A DNA stretch of 9,382 bases. Origin: Candidatus Krumholzibacteriia bacterium. GTDB taxonomy: Bacteria > Krumholzibacteriota > Krumholzibacteriia > LZORAL124-64-63. This document shows, one piece after another, positions 1 to 9,382 of this stretch. Under the pieces are notes generated by a model. It did not search any database and had not been told where the DNA came from. It saw nothing but the letters and a program-made list of their open reading frames with translations. Within the stretch, counting starts at the first letter, position 1. Every line of letters starts with the position of its first letter. The translations under genes and the position numbers were made by a program. The stretch is from contig JAOZJV010000099.1 of NCBI GenBank assembly GCA_029935695.1, positions 1-9,382 of the forward strand. The letters are read 5' to 3'.

Positions 1-480
1 GACAGGGATATCTCTGAGCCTCGATTTTGGACGATGCTTTTTTTGCGGGCCGATCAGCTGCCGGATGATCTTGTCCTGATTCAGGCTGCCAACGAATCGG
101 CATGGGGCACATCCCGCTTTGCCAGTGAAGGCAACAACCTTTTCGGTCAGTGGTGCTTCAGTCCCGGATGCGGCATGGTGCCCGAAGGCCGTCTGCCAGG
201 GGACACTCACGAGGTTGCCATTTTCGACAGCGTTCCACATTCGGTGGCCGCCTATATGCGCAACCTGAACTCGGGTCACGCTTACGACAAGTTGCGGGAA
301 ATTCGCGCGAACTTGCGTGCCAAGGGCAAACCCGTCACGGCGGCGAGTTTGGCCACCGGACTGATCCGCTATTCCCAGCGTGGAGAAGACTACGTCAGCG
401 AACTTTTGGCCATGCTGAGAGTGAATGCTCCTATTATTGATGAGATCAGGTCCGCGGGGGCCAACAAACCAGAGGCTTAA
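1..480 (+). CDS. Bax-like peptidoglycan N-acetylglucosaminidase (C-terminal part, 5' end outside window)
   Basis: This is the C-terminal 159 residues of a Bax/FlgJ-type GH73 glucosaminidase, an enzyme that cuts the glycan strands of peptidoglycan in the cell envelope. The frame is already open at base 1, so the start and any signal peptide lie upstream; the in-frame ATG at 34 is probably internal. Seen in the sequence: QAANESAWGTSRFA (Glu of NESAWG is the expected catalytic acid), then NNLFGQWCF, a cysteine-containing loop (CFSPGCG), a segment with YMRNLNSGHAYDKLREIR, and near the end LIRYSQRGEDYV. That order of motifs is typical of the Bax family rather than of flagellar FlgJ, and there is no sign of flagellar genes nearby. 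The stop codon lies 4 bases before metH, so the two are probably cotranscribed. The family call is firm; the biological role and the link to methionine synthesis are not known. Confidence 0.85.
   Translation, partial: DRDISEPRFWTMLFLRADQLPDDLVLIQAANESAWGTSRFASEGNNLFGQWCFSPGCGMVPEGRLPGDTHEVAIFDSVPHSVAAYMRNLNSGHAYDKLREIRANLRAKGKPVTAASLATGLIRYSQRGEDYVSELLAMLRVNAPIIDEIRSAGANKPEA
471..475 (+). promoter_or_regulatory. ribosome binding site of metH
   Basis: AGAGG inside the last codons of the Bax-like gene stands 9 bases before the ATG at 485. It favours this ATG over the in-frame ATG at 425, which lies deep in the upstream gene, and over the one at 506, which has no Shine-Dalgarno-like sequence. 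Ribosomes finishing the upstream gene at 480 would end right at this start, so translational coupling is likely (inference). Confidence 0.5.
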
Positions 481-484
481 ATTC

Positions 485-4159
<3,675 letters not shown>

Positions 4160-4166
4160 ACTCAGA

Positions 4167-4172
4167 TAAGGA
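4167..4172 (+). promoter_or_regulatory. ribosome binding site of metF
   Basis: TAAGGA lies 6 bases before the ATG at 4179, in the 19-base gap after the metH stop. It supports that ATG as the metF start. The gap is too short for a separate promoter plus leader, which supports cotranscription with metH. Confidence 0.6.
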
Positions 4173-4178
4173 CCAATA

Positions 4179-5123
4179 ATGCACGTCACAGAACATCTTG
4201 ACCGGGCTGACCATACACTTTTCAGTTTTGAAATTATTCCTCCGCCCCGGGGGAAAACAGTGCGCGATATCATCGACATTGTGGAGCAGATTGCTCCTGT
4301 GGGTCCGCCTTTCATCGACGTGACCAGTCACATGGCCGAAGCTGTGTACGAAGAGTTGAGTGATGGGTCCATCAAGCGGCGGGTGCGGAAAAAACGCCCG
4401 GGCACCATCAGCATCTGCGGCATTATTCAAAATCGTTATGGCATTGAAACCGTGCCGCATCTGCTGTGTGCCGGTTTCACCCGGGAAGAAACCGAAGATG
4501 CGATCATCGAGCTGAATTATCTGGGCATTGAAAACGTGCTGGCTATCCGGGGCGATCAGAGCAACTACACCAAGGTGGTGCGCGATGGCCGCACCCGGAA
4601 CGTGTACGCCAAAGATCTCGTGGAACAGCTGGTGGATTTGCGCGAAGCCAGGTTTCTGGAAGACATCGCCAACAGCGAATCCATCAATTTCTGTGTGGGC
4701 GTGGGGGGCTATCCCGAAAAGCACGTGGAATCGCCCAACTTTAAAACCGATCTGAAGTACCTGAAAGAGAAGGTCGATGCCGGCGCCGACTACATCGTCA
4801 CCCAGATGTTCTTCGACAATACGGTGTTCATGGAATACGTGCGCAAGTGCCGGGAAGCCGGCATCACCGTGCCTATTATTCCCGGCCTGAAGCCCATCGA
4901 CAACGTGCGGCAACTCTCCAGTCTGCCCAAACATTTCCATGTTTCCATGCCCGAAGATCTGGTGGACGAGATCATGGAAACACCCGAACACGTCAAGGAA
5001 ATTGGTAAAAACTGGACCGCCAAACAGCTGGAAGGTTTGATGAATTCAGGCCTGGAATGCATTCATTTCTATGTGATGAACAACGCCAAGAGCACGGTGG
5101 ATATTATCCGTGAAGTGAGCTGA
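4179..5123 (+). CDS. metF: methylenetetrahydrofolate reductase
   Basis: MetF is a flavoprotein (FAD) that reduces 5,10-methylenetetrahydrofolate to 5-methyltetrahydrofolate with NAD(P)H, supplying the methyl donor for the MetH encoded just upstream. The 314 residues form one TIM-barrel domain. Visible signatures are FSFEIIPPPRGK with Glu18 (the catalytic Glu28 of E. coli), AIRGD with Asp126 (E. coli Asp120, flavin environment), and VTQMFFD with Gln209 (E. coli Gln183, substrate contact). It is longer than E. coli MetF (296). Stretches such as FIDVTSH, RKKRPGTISICGIIQ and CAGFTREETEDAIIELN resemble, from memory, the MetF branch found in Bacteroidetes and relatives rather than the enterobacterial one; this is a visual impression. 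It is the last plus-strand gene of the cluster, and no T-tract terminator follows. Function is firm, lineage tentative. Confidence 0.96.
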   Translation: MHVTEHLDRADHTLFSFEIIPPPRGKTVRDIIDIVEQIAPVGPPFIDVTSHMAEAVYEELSDGSIKRRVRKKRPGTISICGIIQNRYGIETVPHLLCAGFTREETEDAIIELNYLGIENVLAIRGDQSNYTKVVRDGRTRNVYAKDLVEQLVDLREARFLEDIANSESINFCVGVGGYPEKHVESPNFKTDLKYLKEKVDAGADYIVTQMFFDNTVFMEYVRKCREAGITVPIIPGLKPIDNVRQLSSLPKHFHVSMPEDLVDEIMETPEHVKEIGKNWTAKQLEGLMNSGLECIHFYVMNNAKSTVDIIREVS

Positions 5124-5146
5124 TCAACTCAGTCGTGCAAACCATC

Positions 5147-5162
5147 GGCCGCATCTGCGGCC
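5147..5162. other. 6-bp GC inverted repeat with 4-base loop, downstream of metF
   Basis: GGCCGC and GCGGCC flank the loop ATCT, about 24 bases after the metF stop. No run of T follows on either strand, so it is not a classical intrinsic terminator, though it could slow polymerase or protect the metF 3' end. It lies within the alanine/aspartate-rich tail of the small minus-strand ORF, so repeated GCC/GCA/GAT codons may produce it by chance. Confidence 0.3.
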
Positions 5163-5257
5163 ACAGCTTGCTTGACAGCCTTGCGCATCCAGATCGAGCC
5201 ACCGATGACCACGATCAGCGGCAGCGAGAGGGCCGGCAAAACTCCAAATCATAGTTG

Positions 5258-5286
5258 TTGCCAGACTGGAGATGACCATGTAAATT
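5258..5286 (+). promoter_or_regulatory. possible sigma-70 promoter for the receiver-GGDEF-EAL gene
   Basis: TTGCCA (5258-5263, 5 of 6 to the -35 consensus), a 17-base spacer, then TAAATT (5281-5286, 4 of 6 to the -10 consensus). Transcription would start near 5293 and leave a leader of roughly 75 bases before the ATG at 5368. This is read by eye only. It also overlaps the start region of the small minus-strand ORF. Confidence 0.3.
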
Positions 5287-5367
5287 CCGGCATGGAGGGA
5301 GGCTCTAAGCGCCCAATCGCAAGGATGCGGTTCCGGATTGTCGCCTGAAGGGATTCAACAAGCGCGC

Positions 5368-7101
5368 ATGGCTTCAGAGACTCAAGTACGCCGAATACTC
5401 TTGCTGCATGATGATCATGAAGTGGTCAACTGCGTGTGCGGGCTTCTGTCTTCTCTGCGCCAGCCCCGCTATCTCGTTGCCCATTACCAACACCTTATCG
5501 ATGGTTTAACTTATCTGACGGTCAACCCCGTGGACCTGGTTCTGGTGGGCTCCAAGCCCGCCGATGTGGACCAGTTGATGGCGGTGCAGAGAATCAACGC
5601 CGCCCATCCGGAAATTCCGGTCATCTCCCTTCTGGACAAAGCCAGCGCCAACCGAGCCAGCCTGCTTCAGGAAAAAGGCTCAGCGGATTGCCTTTGCCTG
5701 GATGATATGCACAACGATTTGTGGACGCGAACGTTCAATTTCTGTGTGCGCGAGTCGGCACTGGAGTGCAAATTGGCCGCTGCCTCCGCCCGCATGGATT
5801 GGATGATGAACACCGATTCCCTGACCGGACTGTTCAACCGCAAAGGCATGGAAAAAGCCACCCTGGAAAGTCTGGCCATTGCTCGCGAAGAAGATGCTGA
5901 ACTGCAGATCATGTTGATTGATCTGGATGAATTCACCCGCATCAACTCAACCCTGGGTCACGGAGTAGGCGACCTTGTGCTCATGGCGGCAGGACGGCGC
6001 ATCCGTGAACTTGTAGGGCCGAATGATCATGTGGGCCGGGTGGGAACCGATCGTTTCATTGTAGTTCTGGAAGACAGTTGCGGTGAGGATGCTGCCAACC
6101 TGGCGGAGAAAATCAGGCTGGCCATCAGCCGCGATGTGATCCAGGCGGGAGATCATTCCCTGGCTACGACCGCCAGCCTTGGCGTCACATCGGTGTCCCC
6201 TTCCTCTATCAGTTTTGATGAGGTTCTGGCCCAGGCCCATTTTGTTTTGCAACGCAGTAAGTTGAAGGGCAAAAACCGGGTGTCGAGAGCGGCAAGCATT
6301 GCCGACGTGCAATTGATCCAGCCCGTGGATGCCGGACCGGACATGACCCGCGCCCTCTTGCGCGGCAATGTGCTTCAAGTGTTCAGCCAGCCCATCGTGA
6401 ATTTGCTGGACGGCCGTATTATTTCCCAGGAAATGCTGATCCGGGGGCCAGCCGGTGCGCTAAAATCTCCCGATGCGTTGTTCCGTTATTGCCAGGAAAA
6501 GGATATCCTTTCGGCAGTGGATCTGCGCTGCCTGAAAAAATGTGCCAAAGTGGCCAGTACCATGTCTGCCGGGGGATCCCCTCGTTACCATGTCAACATC
6601 ATGCCCGCAACTTTGTTGCAAACCCCCGTGGATGAACTGATTCGCGTGCTGCAGGTCAGTGACGAATACGGTCACTGCTGTCTGGAATTGAGCGAACAAC
6701 AGTTGTTGGGTGATCCGGGTGTACTTTTGCCGAGGGTTCGCTCACTGCAGGAAGCGGGCATCCGCATTGCCATCGATGATGTGGGTTATGGCATGAGTCA
6801 TCTCGAAAACCTGCTCATGCTCAATCCCCAGGTGATGAAGGTGGACAAAAGACTGGTCCTGGGCCTGGCTGCTGATGACGAAATGCGCCACACTTTGAGT
6901 CGCCTGTTGAAAATCGCCGATGTGCTGGGCGCCGAAGTGGTGGCTGAGGGTATTGAAGACGCCGATGATTACCGCATCCTGCTGGAAATGGGTGTGCGTT
7001 TTGGCCAGGGATATTTATTCGGAATGCCCAAAGCCTGCGTGCCACCGGTGGCAAGCAAGCTCAAGGGTGAGGATATTCAAGGGGCCAGGGCCGAAGCCTG
7101 A
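5368..7101 (+). CDS. pseudo-receiver / degenerate GGDEF / EAL protein, probable c-di-GMP phosphodiesterase
   Basis: A 577-residue soluble protein with three domains and no membrane segments. Residues about 8-130 look like a response-regulator receiver (RRILLLHDDHEVV; VDLVLVG), but the phosphoacceptor aspartate is Gly61 and the first acidic residue is His14, so it should not be phosphorylated. Residues about 150-310 form a GGDEF domain starting with DSLTGLFNRKG; the signature is GTDRF (226-230), and the RxxD inhibitory site is absent (GPND), so cyclase activity is unlikely. The EAL domain (about 330-570) has Glu355 in EMLIR, Asn410, Glu440, Asp470/Asp471, Lys491, Glu527 and Gln547, the full set of metal- and substrate-binding residues of active c-di-GMP phosphodiesterases; Glu443, which supports loop 6, is also present. 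Loop 6 itself is unusual (DDVGYGMSHL). The ATG at 5368 is chosen; an in-frame TTG at 5338 would add 10 residues, with neither start having a well-spaced Shine-Dalgarno. It appears monocistronic. Confidence 0.88.
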   Translation: MASETQVRRILLLHDDHEVVNCVCGLLSSLRQPRYLVAHYQHLIDGLTYLTVNPVDLVLVGSKPADVDQLMAVQRINAAHPEIPVISLLDKASANRASLLQEKGSADCLCLDDMHNDLWTRTFNFCVRESALECKLAAASARMDWMMNTDSLTGLFNRKGMEKATLESLAIAREEDAELQIMLIDLDEFTRINSTLGHGVGDLVLMAAGRRIRELVGPNDHVGRVGTDRFIVVLEDSCGEDAANLAEKIRLAISRDVIQAGDHSLATTASLGVTSVSPSSISFDEVLAQAHFVLQRSKLKGKNRVSRAASIADVQLIQPVDAGPDMTRALLRGNVLQVFSQPIVNLLDGRIISQEMLIRGPAGALKSPDALFRYCQEKDILSAVDLRCLKKCAKVASTMSAGGSPRYHVNIMPATLLQTPVDELIRVLQVSDEYGHCCLELSEQQLLGDPGVLLPRVRSLQEAGIRIAIDDVGYGMSHLENLLMLNPQVMKVDKRLVLGLAADDEMRHTLSRLLKIADVLGAEVVAEGIEDADDYRILLEMGVRFGQGYLFGMPKACVPPVASKLKGEDIQGARAEA

Positions 7102-7104
7102 TCA

Positions 7105-8715
7105 TCACACCAGTTTCTGAACCGCTGCGGCAACACTGTATCCAACTTCCATTTCTTCATCAATGACGGTGGCTGCTCCGGCCTCCTCCAAATCAGTGCG
7201 GAATCGATGGAACCGGCTGCGGACAACAATGTTGAGATCCGGTGCGATGGCATGAATCTGGGCCGTGATCTGCCTGGCGGTTGCCGGGTCGGGGATGGTC
7301 ACCGCCACAGCTCTGGCCGATTCGATTCTGGCATGCCGCAGCACCTGCAAGCTGGTGGCGTCGCCTACAATCATGGGAATACCCAGAGCCCGGGCATCGC
7401 CCACCGAGCCCGCATTGAGTTCGATGGCAATCAATGAAAAACCCGCCTTCGTCAGTTCTTCTGCCACCCGTCGGCCTGCCGGGCCGTACCCGATGAGGGC
7501 GATGGGATGATCGGGGAATTCCATATCTTCCGTGCCGGAAGAGGGCGCGCTGCGGCGGTCCAGCATGCTGGAAATCCGGGGTGCGAAAGCCACCAGATAA
7601 GGGGTAGCAAAGAGAGATAAAACCGTGGCGGCGATAATCAATTCAAAGAGCTCGTCGCCAATGAGGTTATGCTGGCGCGACTGGCCGGCCAGGACAAAGG
7701 AAAACTCTCCCACCTGGGCCAGGCAGAGACCCGTGGCCAGGGCCTGGCCCCATGAGAAACGAAACAGGCGCACCACCCCGGCAATGAGAATCATTTTGCC
7801 AAAAACAATGACGGCCACAAGAGCTGTTACCTGGGGCCAATGCTCCAGGGCCCAGGCAGGGTTGGTCATCATCCCGATGGACGAAAAGAAGAGAGTGACG
7901 AACAGTGTTTTGAGAGGTGCCACATCGGCATGGATCTGGGTGGCAAAGGGCGATTCGGCCAGCATCATCCCGGCCAGAAAAGCTCCCAGCACCGGTGACA
8001 GATGCAGGGCGTGCGCACCCCATGCGCTGCCGATGGCCGCCACCATCACCAGCAAAACAGGAGTTTCACGATCAGCAGTGACTCTGGTTCCCAGCAGCAG
8101 AGGGGCCAGGCGGGTCAGGGCGTACAGGGCCACCGTCAGCAGAATCACCATACCCATGGCGCGGGCCATGGCCCAGCCCACATCCACGGGTGAACCTTTT
8201 TCTGCAAGAATGGTCACGATCAACATTAGCGGAACTACGGCGATGTCCTGCAACAGCAGAACACCCAGTGAGTTTCGGCCATGAACGCTGTCGATCTCGG
8301 CCCGTTGCACCAGCAGCCGGATGACCACCGCGGTGCTGCTCAGGGCAATGATGGCGCCCACGGCAAAGGATGCGTGAAGGTTCAGCCCCAGCAGGAAAGC
8401 GAGACCGGTTCCCAGAGCAGTGGTCAGCAGCACCTGCATGGAGCCACCACCGAGGGCGATGGCTCCAATGCTGCGCAGCTTTTTGCGCGAGAACTCTAAT
8501 CCGATCACAAACAGCAGCAACGCCACACCCAGTTCAGCAATGCCGGTGACGGCCTTGTGGTTGGGAATGAGGTTCAGGGCGTTGGGCCCCAGCAGTGTCC
8601 CGGCCAGCAGATAGCCCAGAATGGCATTCTGTTTCAGGCGTTCCAGCAAAGCACCAAAAAGCATGGCGGTGGCCAGCAGAATCAGCACATCCAGCAGGGA
8701 CGTCCACAGGTTCAT
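7105..8715 (-). CDS. CPA2-family monovalent cation/proton antiporter with RCK domain (KefB/KefC type)
   Basis: A 536-residue inner-membrane protein that probably exchanges K+ or another monovalent cation for protons. Residues 1 to about 380 are a series of hydrophobic helices typical of the Na+/H+ exchanger fold, with ILGYLLAGTLLGPN (32-45), IGLEF (71-75), ALSSTAVV (124-131), LLQDIAVVPL (154-163, the Q-D motif of Kef and related antiporters) and AQVGEFSFV (333-341). A linker (about 381-402) leads to a cytosolic RCK/TrkA-N domain with the Rossmann fingerprint GYGPAG (409-414) and Glu432 at the end of the second strand, which suggests NAD(H) or a similar nucleotide as regulator. The protein ends after RCK-N, with no clear TrkA-C domain, and is shorter than E. 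coli KefC (620). Its ATG overlaps the stop of the lyase gene (ATGA); a GGGGA at 8727-8723 stands 7 bases upstream. Ion and glutathione control cannot be told from sequence. Confidence 0.92.
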   Translation of the reverse strand: MNLWTSLLDVLILLATAMLFGALLERLKQNAILGYLLAGTLLGPNALNLIPNHKAVTGIAELGVALLLFVIGLEFSRKKLRSIGAIALGGGSMQVLLTTALGTGLAFLLGLNLHASFAVGAIIALSSTAVVIRLLVQRAEIDSVHGRNSLGVLLLQDIAVVPLMLIVTILAEKGSPVDVGWAMARAMGMVILLTVALYALTRLAPLLLGTRVTADRETPVLLVMVAAIGSAWGAHALHLSPVLGAFLAGMMLAESPFATQIHADVAPLKTLFVTLFFSSIGMMTNPAWALEHWPQVTALVAVIVFGKMILIAGVVRLFRFSWGQALATGLCLAQVGEFSFVLAGQSRQHNLIGDELFELIIAATVLSLFATPYLVAFAPRISSMLDRRSAPSSGTEDMEFPDHPIALIGYGPAGRRVAEELTKAGFSLIAIELNAGSVGDARALGIPMIVGDATSLQVLRHARIESARAVAVTIPDPATARQITAQIHAIAPDLNIVVRSRFHRFRTDLEEAGAATVIDEEMEVGYSVAAAVQKLV

Positions 8716-9382
8716 TCCAGAGTCCCCACCGCTGCTTCGACGGCCTCAAGCACAGCACAACTCTCCACCAAAGCCATCATTGCCGTATGGTCAGGGGCCA
8801 GGCTCCGGTCCACGTCCAGATAATCGACCGTTTCACGAACCCGATCCCAGGCGGCTTTAACGCCCACTCCGGGATTGAACTCCCGCAAATTCAAAGCCTG
8901 GGCCGCAGCCATCATCTCGATGCCCAGCACCCCGTGGGCATTTTCGAGAATCTGCTTGTTTTTGAGGGCGGTGTTCATGCCCATGGATACAAAATCTTCC
9001 TGATCGGCCGCCGCGGGAATGGAGGCCACCGAAGCAGGAGCCGACAAAATTCGCTGCTCAACAATCAGGCTGTCGGCGGTGTATTGGCTGAGCATCATGC
9101 CACTGAACATGCCGGCGCCTTTGGTCAAAAATGGCTGCAGGCCCACACTCAACGCCGGGTTCAGCATCCGGTTGAGACGTCGTTCTGATAAAACACTGAC
9201 CATGGTGATGGCCTGTCCTGCCATTTCCATGGGCAGCGATACGGGGGTGCCCTGAAAGTTGGCGCCGGTTTGGAAGGTGACGTTTTCGGGGAAGAAGAAG
9301 GGGGAGTCGCCCACACCGTTGAGTTCGGTTTCCACCTGGCTGCGGGCGTAAGCCACCGAGTCGTGGGCCGCGCCGATGACCG
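8712..9382 (-). CDS. aromatic amino acid ammonia-lyase, HutH/PAL/TAL family (C-terminal part; start outside window)
   Basis: The last 222 residues of a MIO-dependent lyase that removes ammonia from histidine, tyrosine, phenylalanine or a related substrate. The frame stays open to the window edge, so the apparent GTG start at 9356 is internal. Seen in order: VIGAAHDSVAYARSQVETEL, the cap-strand region GDSPFFF (usually TDNPL.F), GANFQGTPVSLP, SERRLNRMLNPALS, SGMMLSQYTADSL, SVASIPAAADQEDFVSMG with the Gln-Glu pair whose Glu is an active-site residue (Glu414 in Pseudomonas HutH), and IEMMAAAQALNLRE. The Phe of classical HutH SGFM is Met here, and QEDHVSMG is QEDFVSMG, so histidine as substrate should not be assumed. 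The Ala-Ser-Gly triad that forms the MIO cofactor and the substrate-selecting residues are outside the window. The stop overlaps the antiporter start by 4 bases, so the two genes form a unit. Whether other hut genes lie upstream is not visible. Confidence 0.88.
   Translation of the reverse strand, partial: VIGAAHDSVAYARSQVETELNGVGDSPFFFPENVTFQTGANFQGTPVSLPMEMAGQAITMVSVLSERRLNRMLNPALSVGLQPFLTKGAGMFSGMMLSQYTADSLIVEQRILSAPASVASIPAAADQEDFVSMGMNTALKNKQILENAHGVLGIEMMAAAQALNLREFNPGVGVKAAWDRVRETVDYLDVDRSLAPDHTAMMALVESCAVLEAVEAAVGTLE

Larger units (their letters stand above)
5129..5293 (-). pseudogene. possible small single-pass membrane protein ORF interrupted by in-frame TGA
   Basis: Read on the minus strand from an ATG at 5293-5291, the frame gives 14 residues (MPEFTWSSPVWQQL), a TGA at 5251-5249, then 39 codons to a stop at 5131-5129. 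The part after the TGA looks protein-like: GVLPALSLPLIVVIGGSIW, a good transmembrane helix, then a basic MRKAVKQ flank and an alanine- and aspartate-rich tail. That is a normal layout for a small inner-membrane protein of about 54 residues. A different start at 5279 in another frame (MVISSLATTM) would join the same segment if one base were removed near 5249. So either a nonsense change, a one-base indel, or chance explains it. The stop sits 5 bases from the metF end, and the start faces the EAL gene divergently, a sensible place for a gene. No strong Shine-Dalgarno sequence precedes either start. I do not recognise a family. Confidence 0.35.

Noticed and set aside
425..484. Upstream extension of MetH by 20 residues from the ATG at 425
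   Set aside because: It would overlap the C-terminal coding region of the Bax-like gene by 56 bases, the extra residues do not resemble MetH, and starting at 485 places the zinc and B12 residues at or within two of the E. coli numbers.
5147..5162. Intrinsic terminator for metF
   Set aside because: The hairpin is short and no T-tract follows on either strand, so it is recorded only as an inverted repeat.
5172..5177. Perfect TTGACA (-35 consensus) on the plus strand
   Set aside because: At spacings of 16 to 18 bases there is no -10-like hexamer (TCGAGC, CGAGCC, GAGCCA), so no promoter is called from it.
5249..5251. TGA in the small minus-strand ORF as a selenocysteine codon
   Set aside because: No clear bacterial SECIS-type stem-loop was seen just downstream, the codon lies at the edge of a transmembrane segment, and no redox motif is present. 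A mutation or sequence error is simpler.
9354..9356. GTG at 9356-9354 as the start of the lyase gene
   Set aside because: The frame is open beyond it to the window edge, and the residues before it (VIGAAHDS) match the conserved family sequence, so the gene is cut by the window.

Overview
The window is chromosomal, gene-dense sequence of moderately high GC from a Gram-negative bacterium. A Bax-type peptidoglycan hydrolase, a B12-dependent methionine synthase and a c-di-GMP signalling protein all fit that. The phylum is not settled. The Bax-like and HutH-like proteins have a proteobacterial feel, while the MetF belongs by eye to a branch I associate with Bacteroidetes/FCB-group bacteria. No phage, transposon, CRISPR, rRNA or tRNA signal was seen. 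The window is mostly ordinary housekeeping and signalling content, and I did not find a clearly new multi-gene system.

Left block (1-5123, plus strand): the C-terminal part of a Bax-like glucosaminidase, full-length metH and metF. The gaps are only 4 and 19 bases, so this looks like one transcription unit. MetF makes 5-methyltetrahydrofolate, and MetH uses it to methylate homocysteine to methionine; MetH keeps all its modules, including the reactivation domain. No SAM or cobalamin riboswitch lies directly upstream of metH, because the hydrolase gene runs up to it.

Middle (5124-5367): a short gap between metF and the next plus-strand gene. It holds a possible sigma-70 promoter, a 6-bp GC hairpin without a T-tract, and on the minus strand a small single-pass membrane ORF interrupted by an in-frame TGA. 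Next (5368-7101, plus) is a three-domain protein with a receiver-like domain and a GGDEF domain, both with their key residues lost, and an EAL domain that keeps every catalytic residue. It is probably a c-di-GMP phosphodiesterase or sensor with two pseudo-domains.

Right block (7105-9382, minus strand): the C-terminal 222 residues of an aromatic amino acid ammonia-lyase (HutH/PAL/TAL family), whose stop codon overlaps the start of a KefB/KefC-type cation/proton antiporter with a C-terminal RCK nucleotide-binding domain. The pair is very likely co-translated. The antiporter gene meets the EAL gene tail to tail with only 3 bases between the stop codons.
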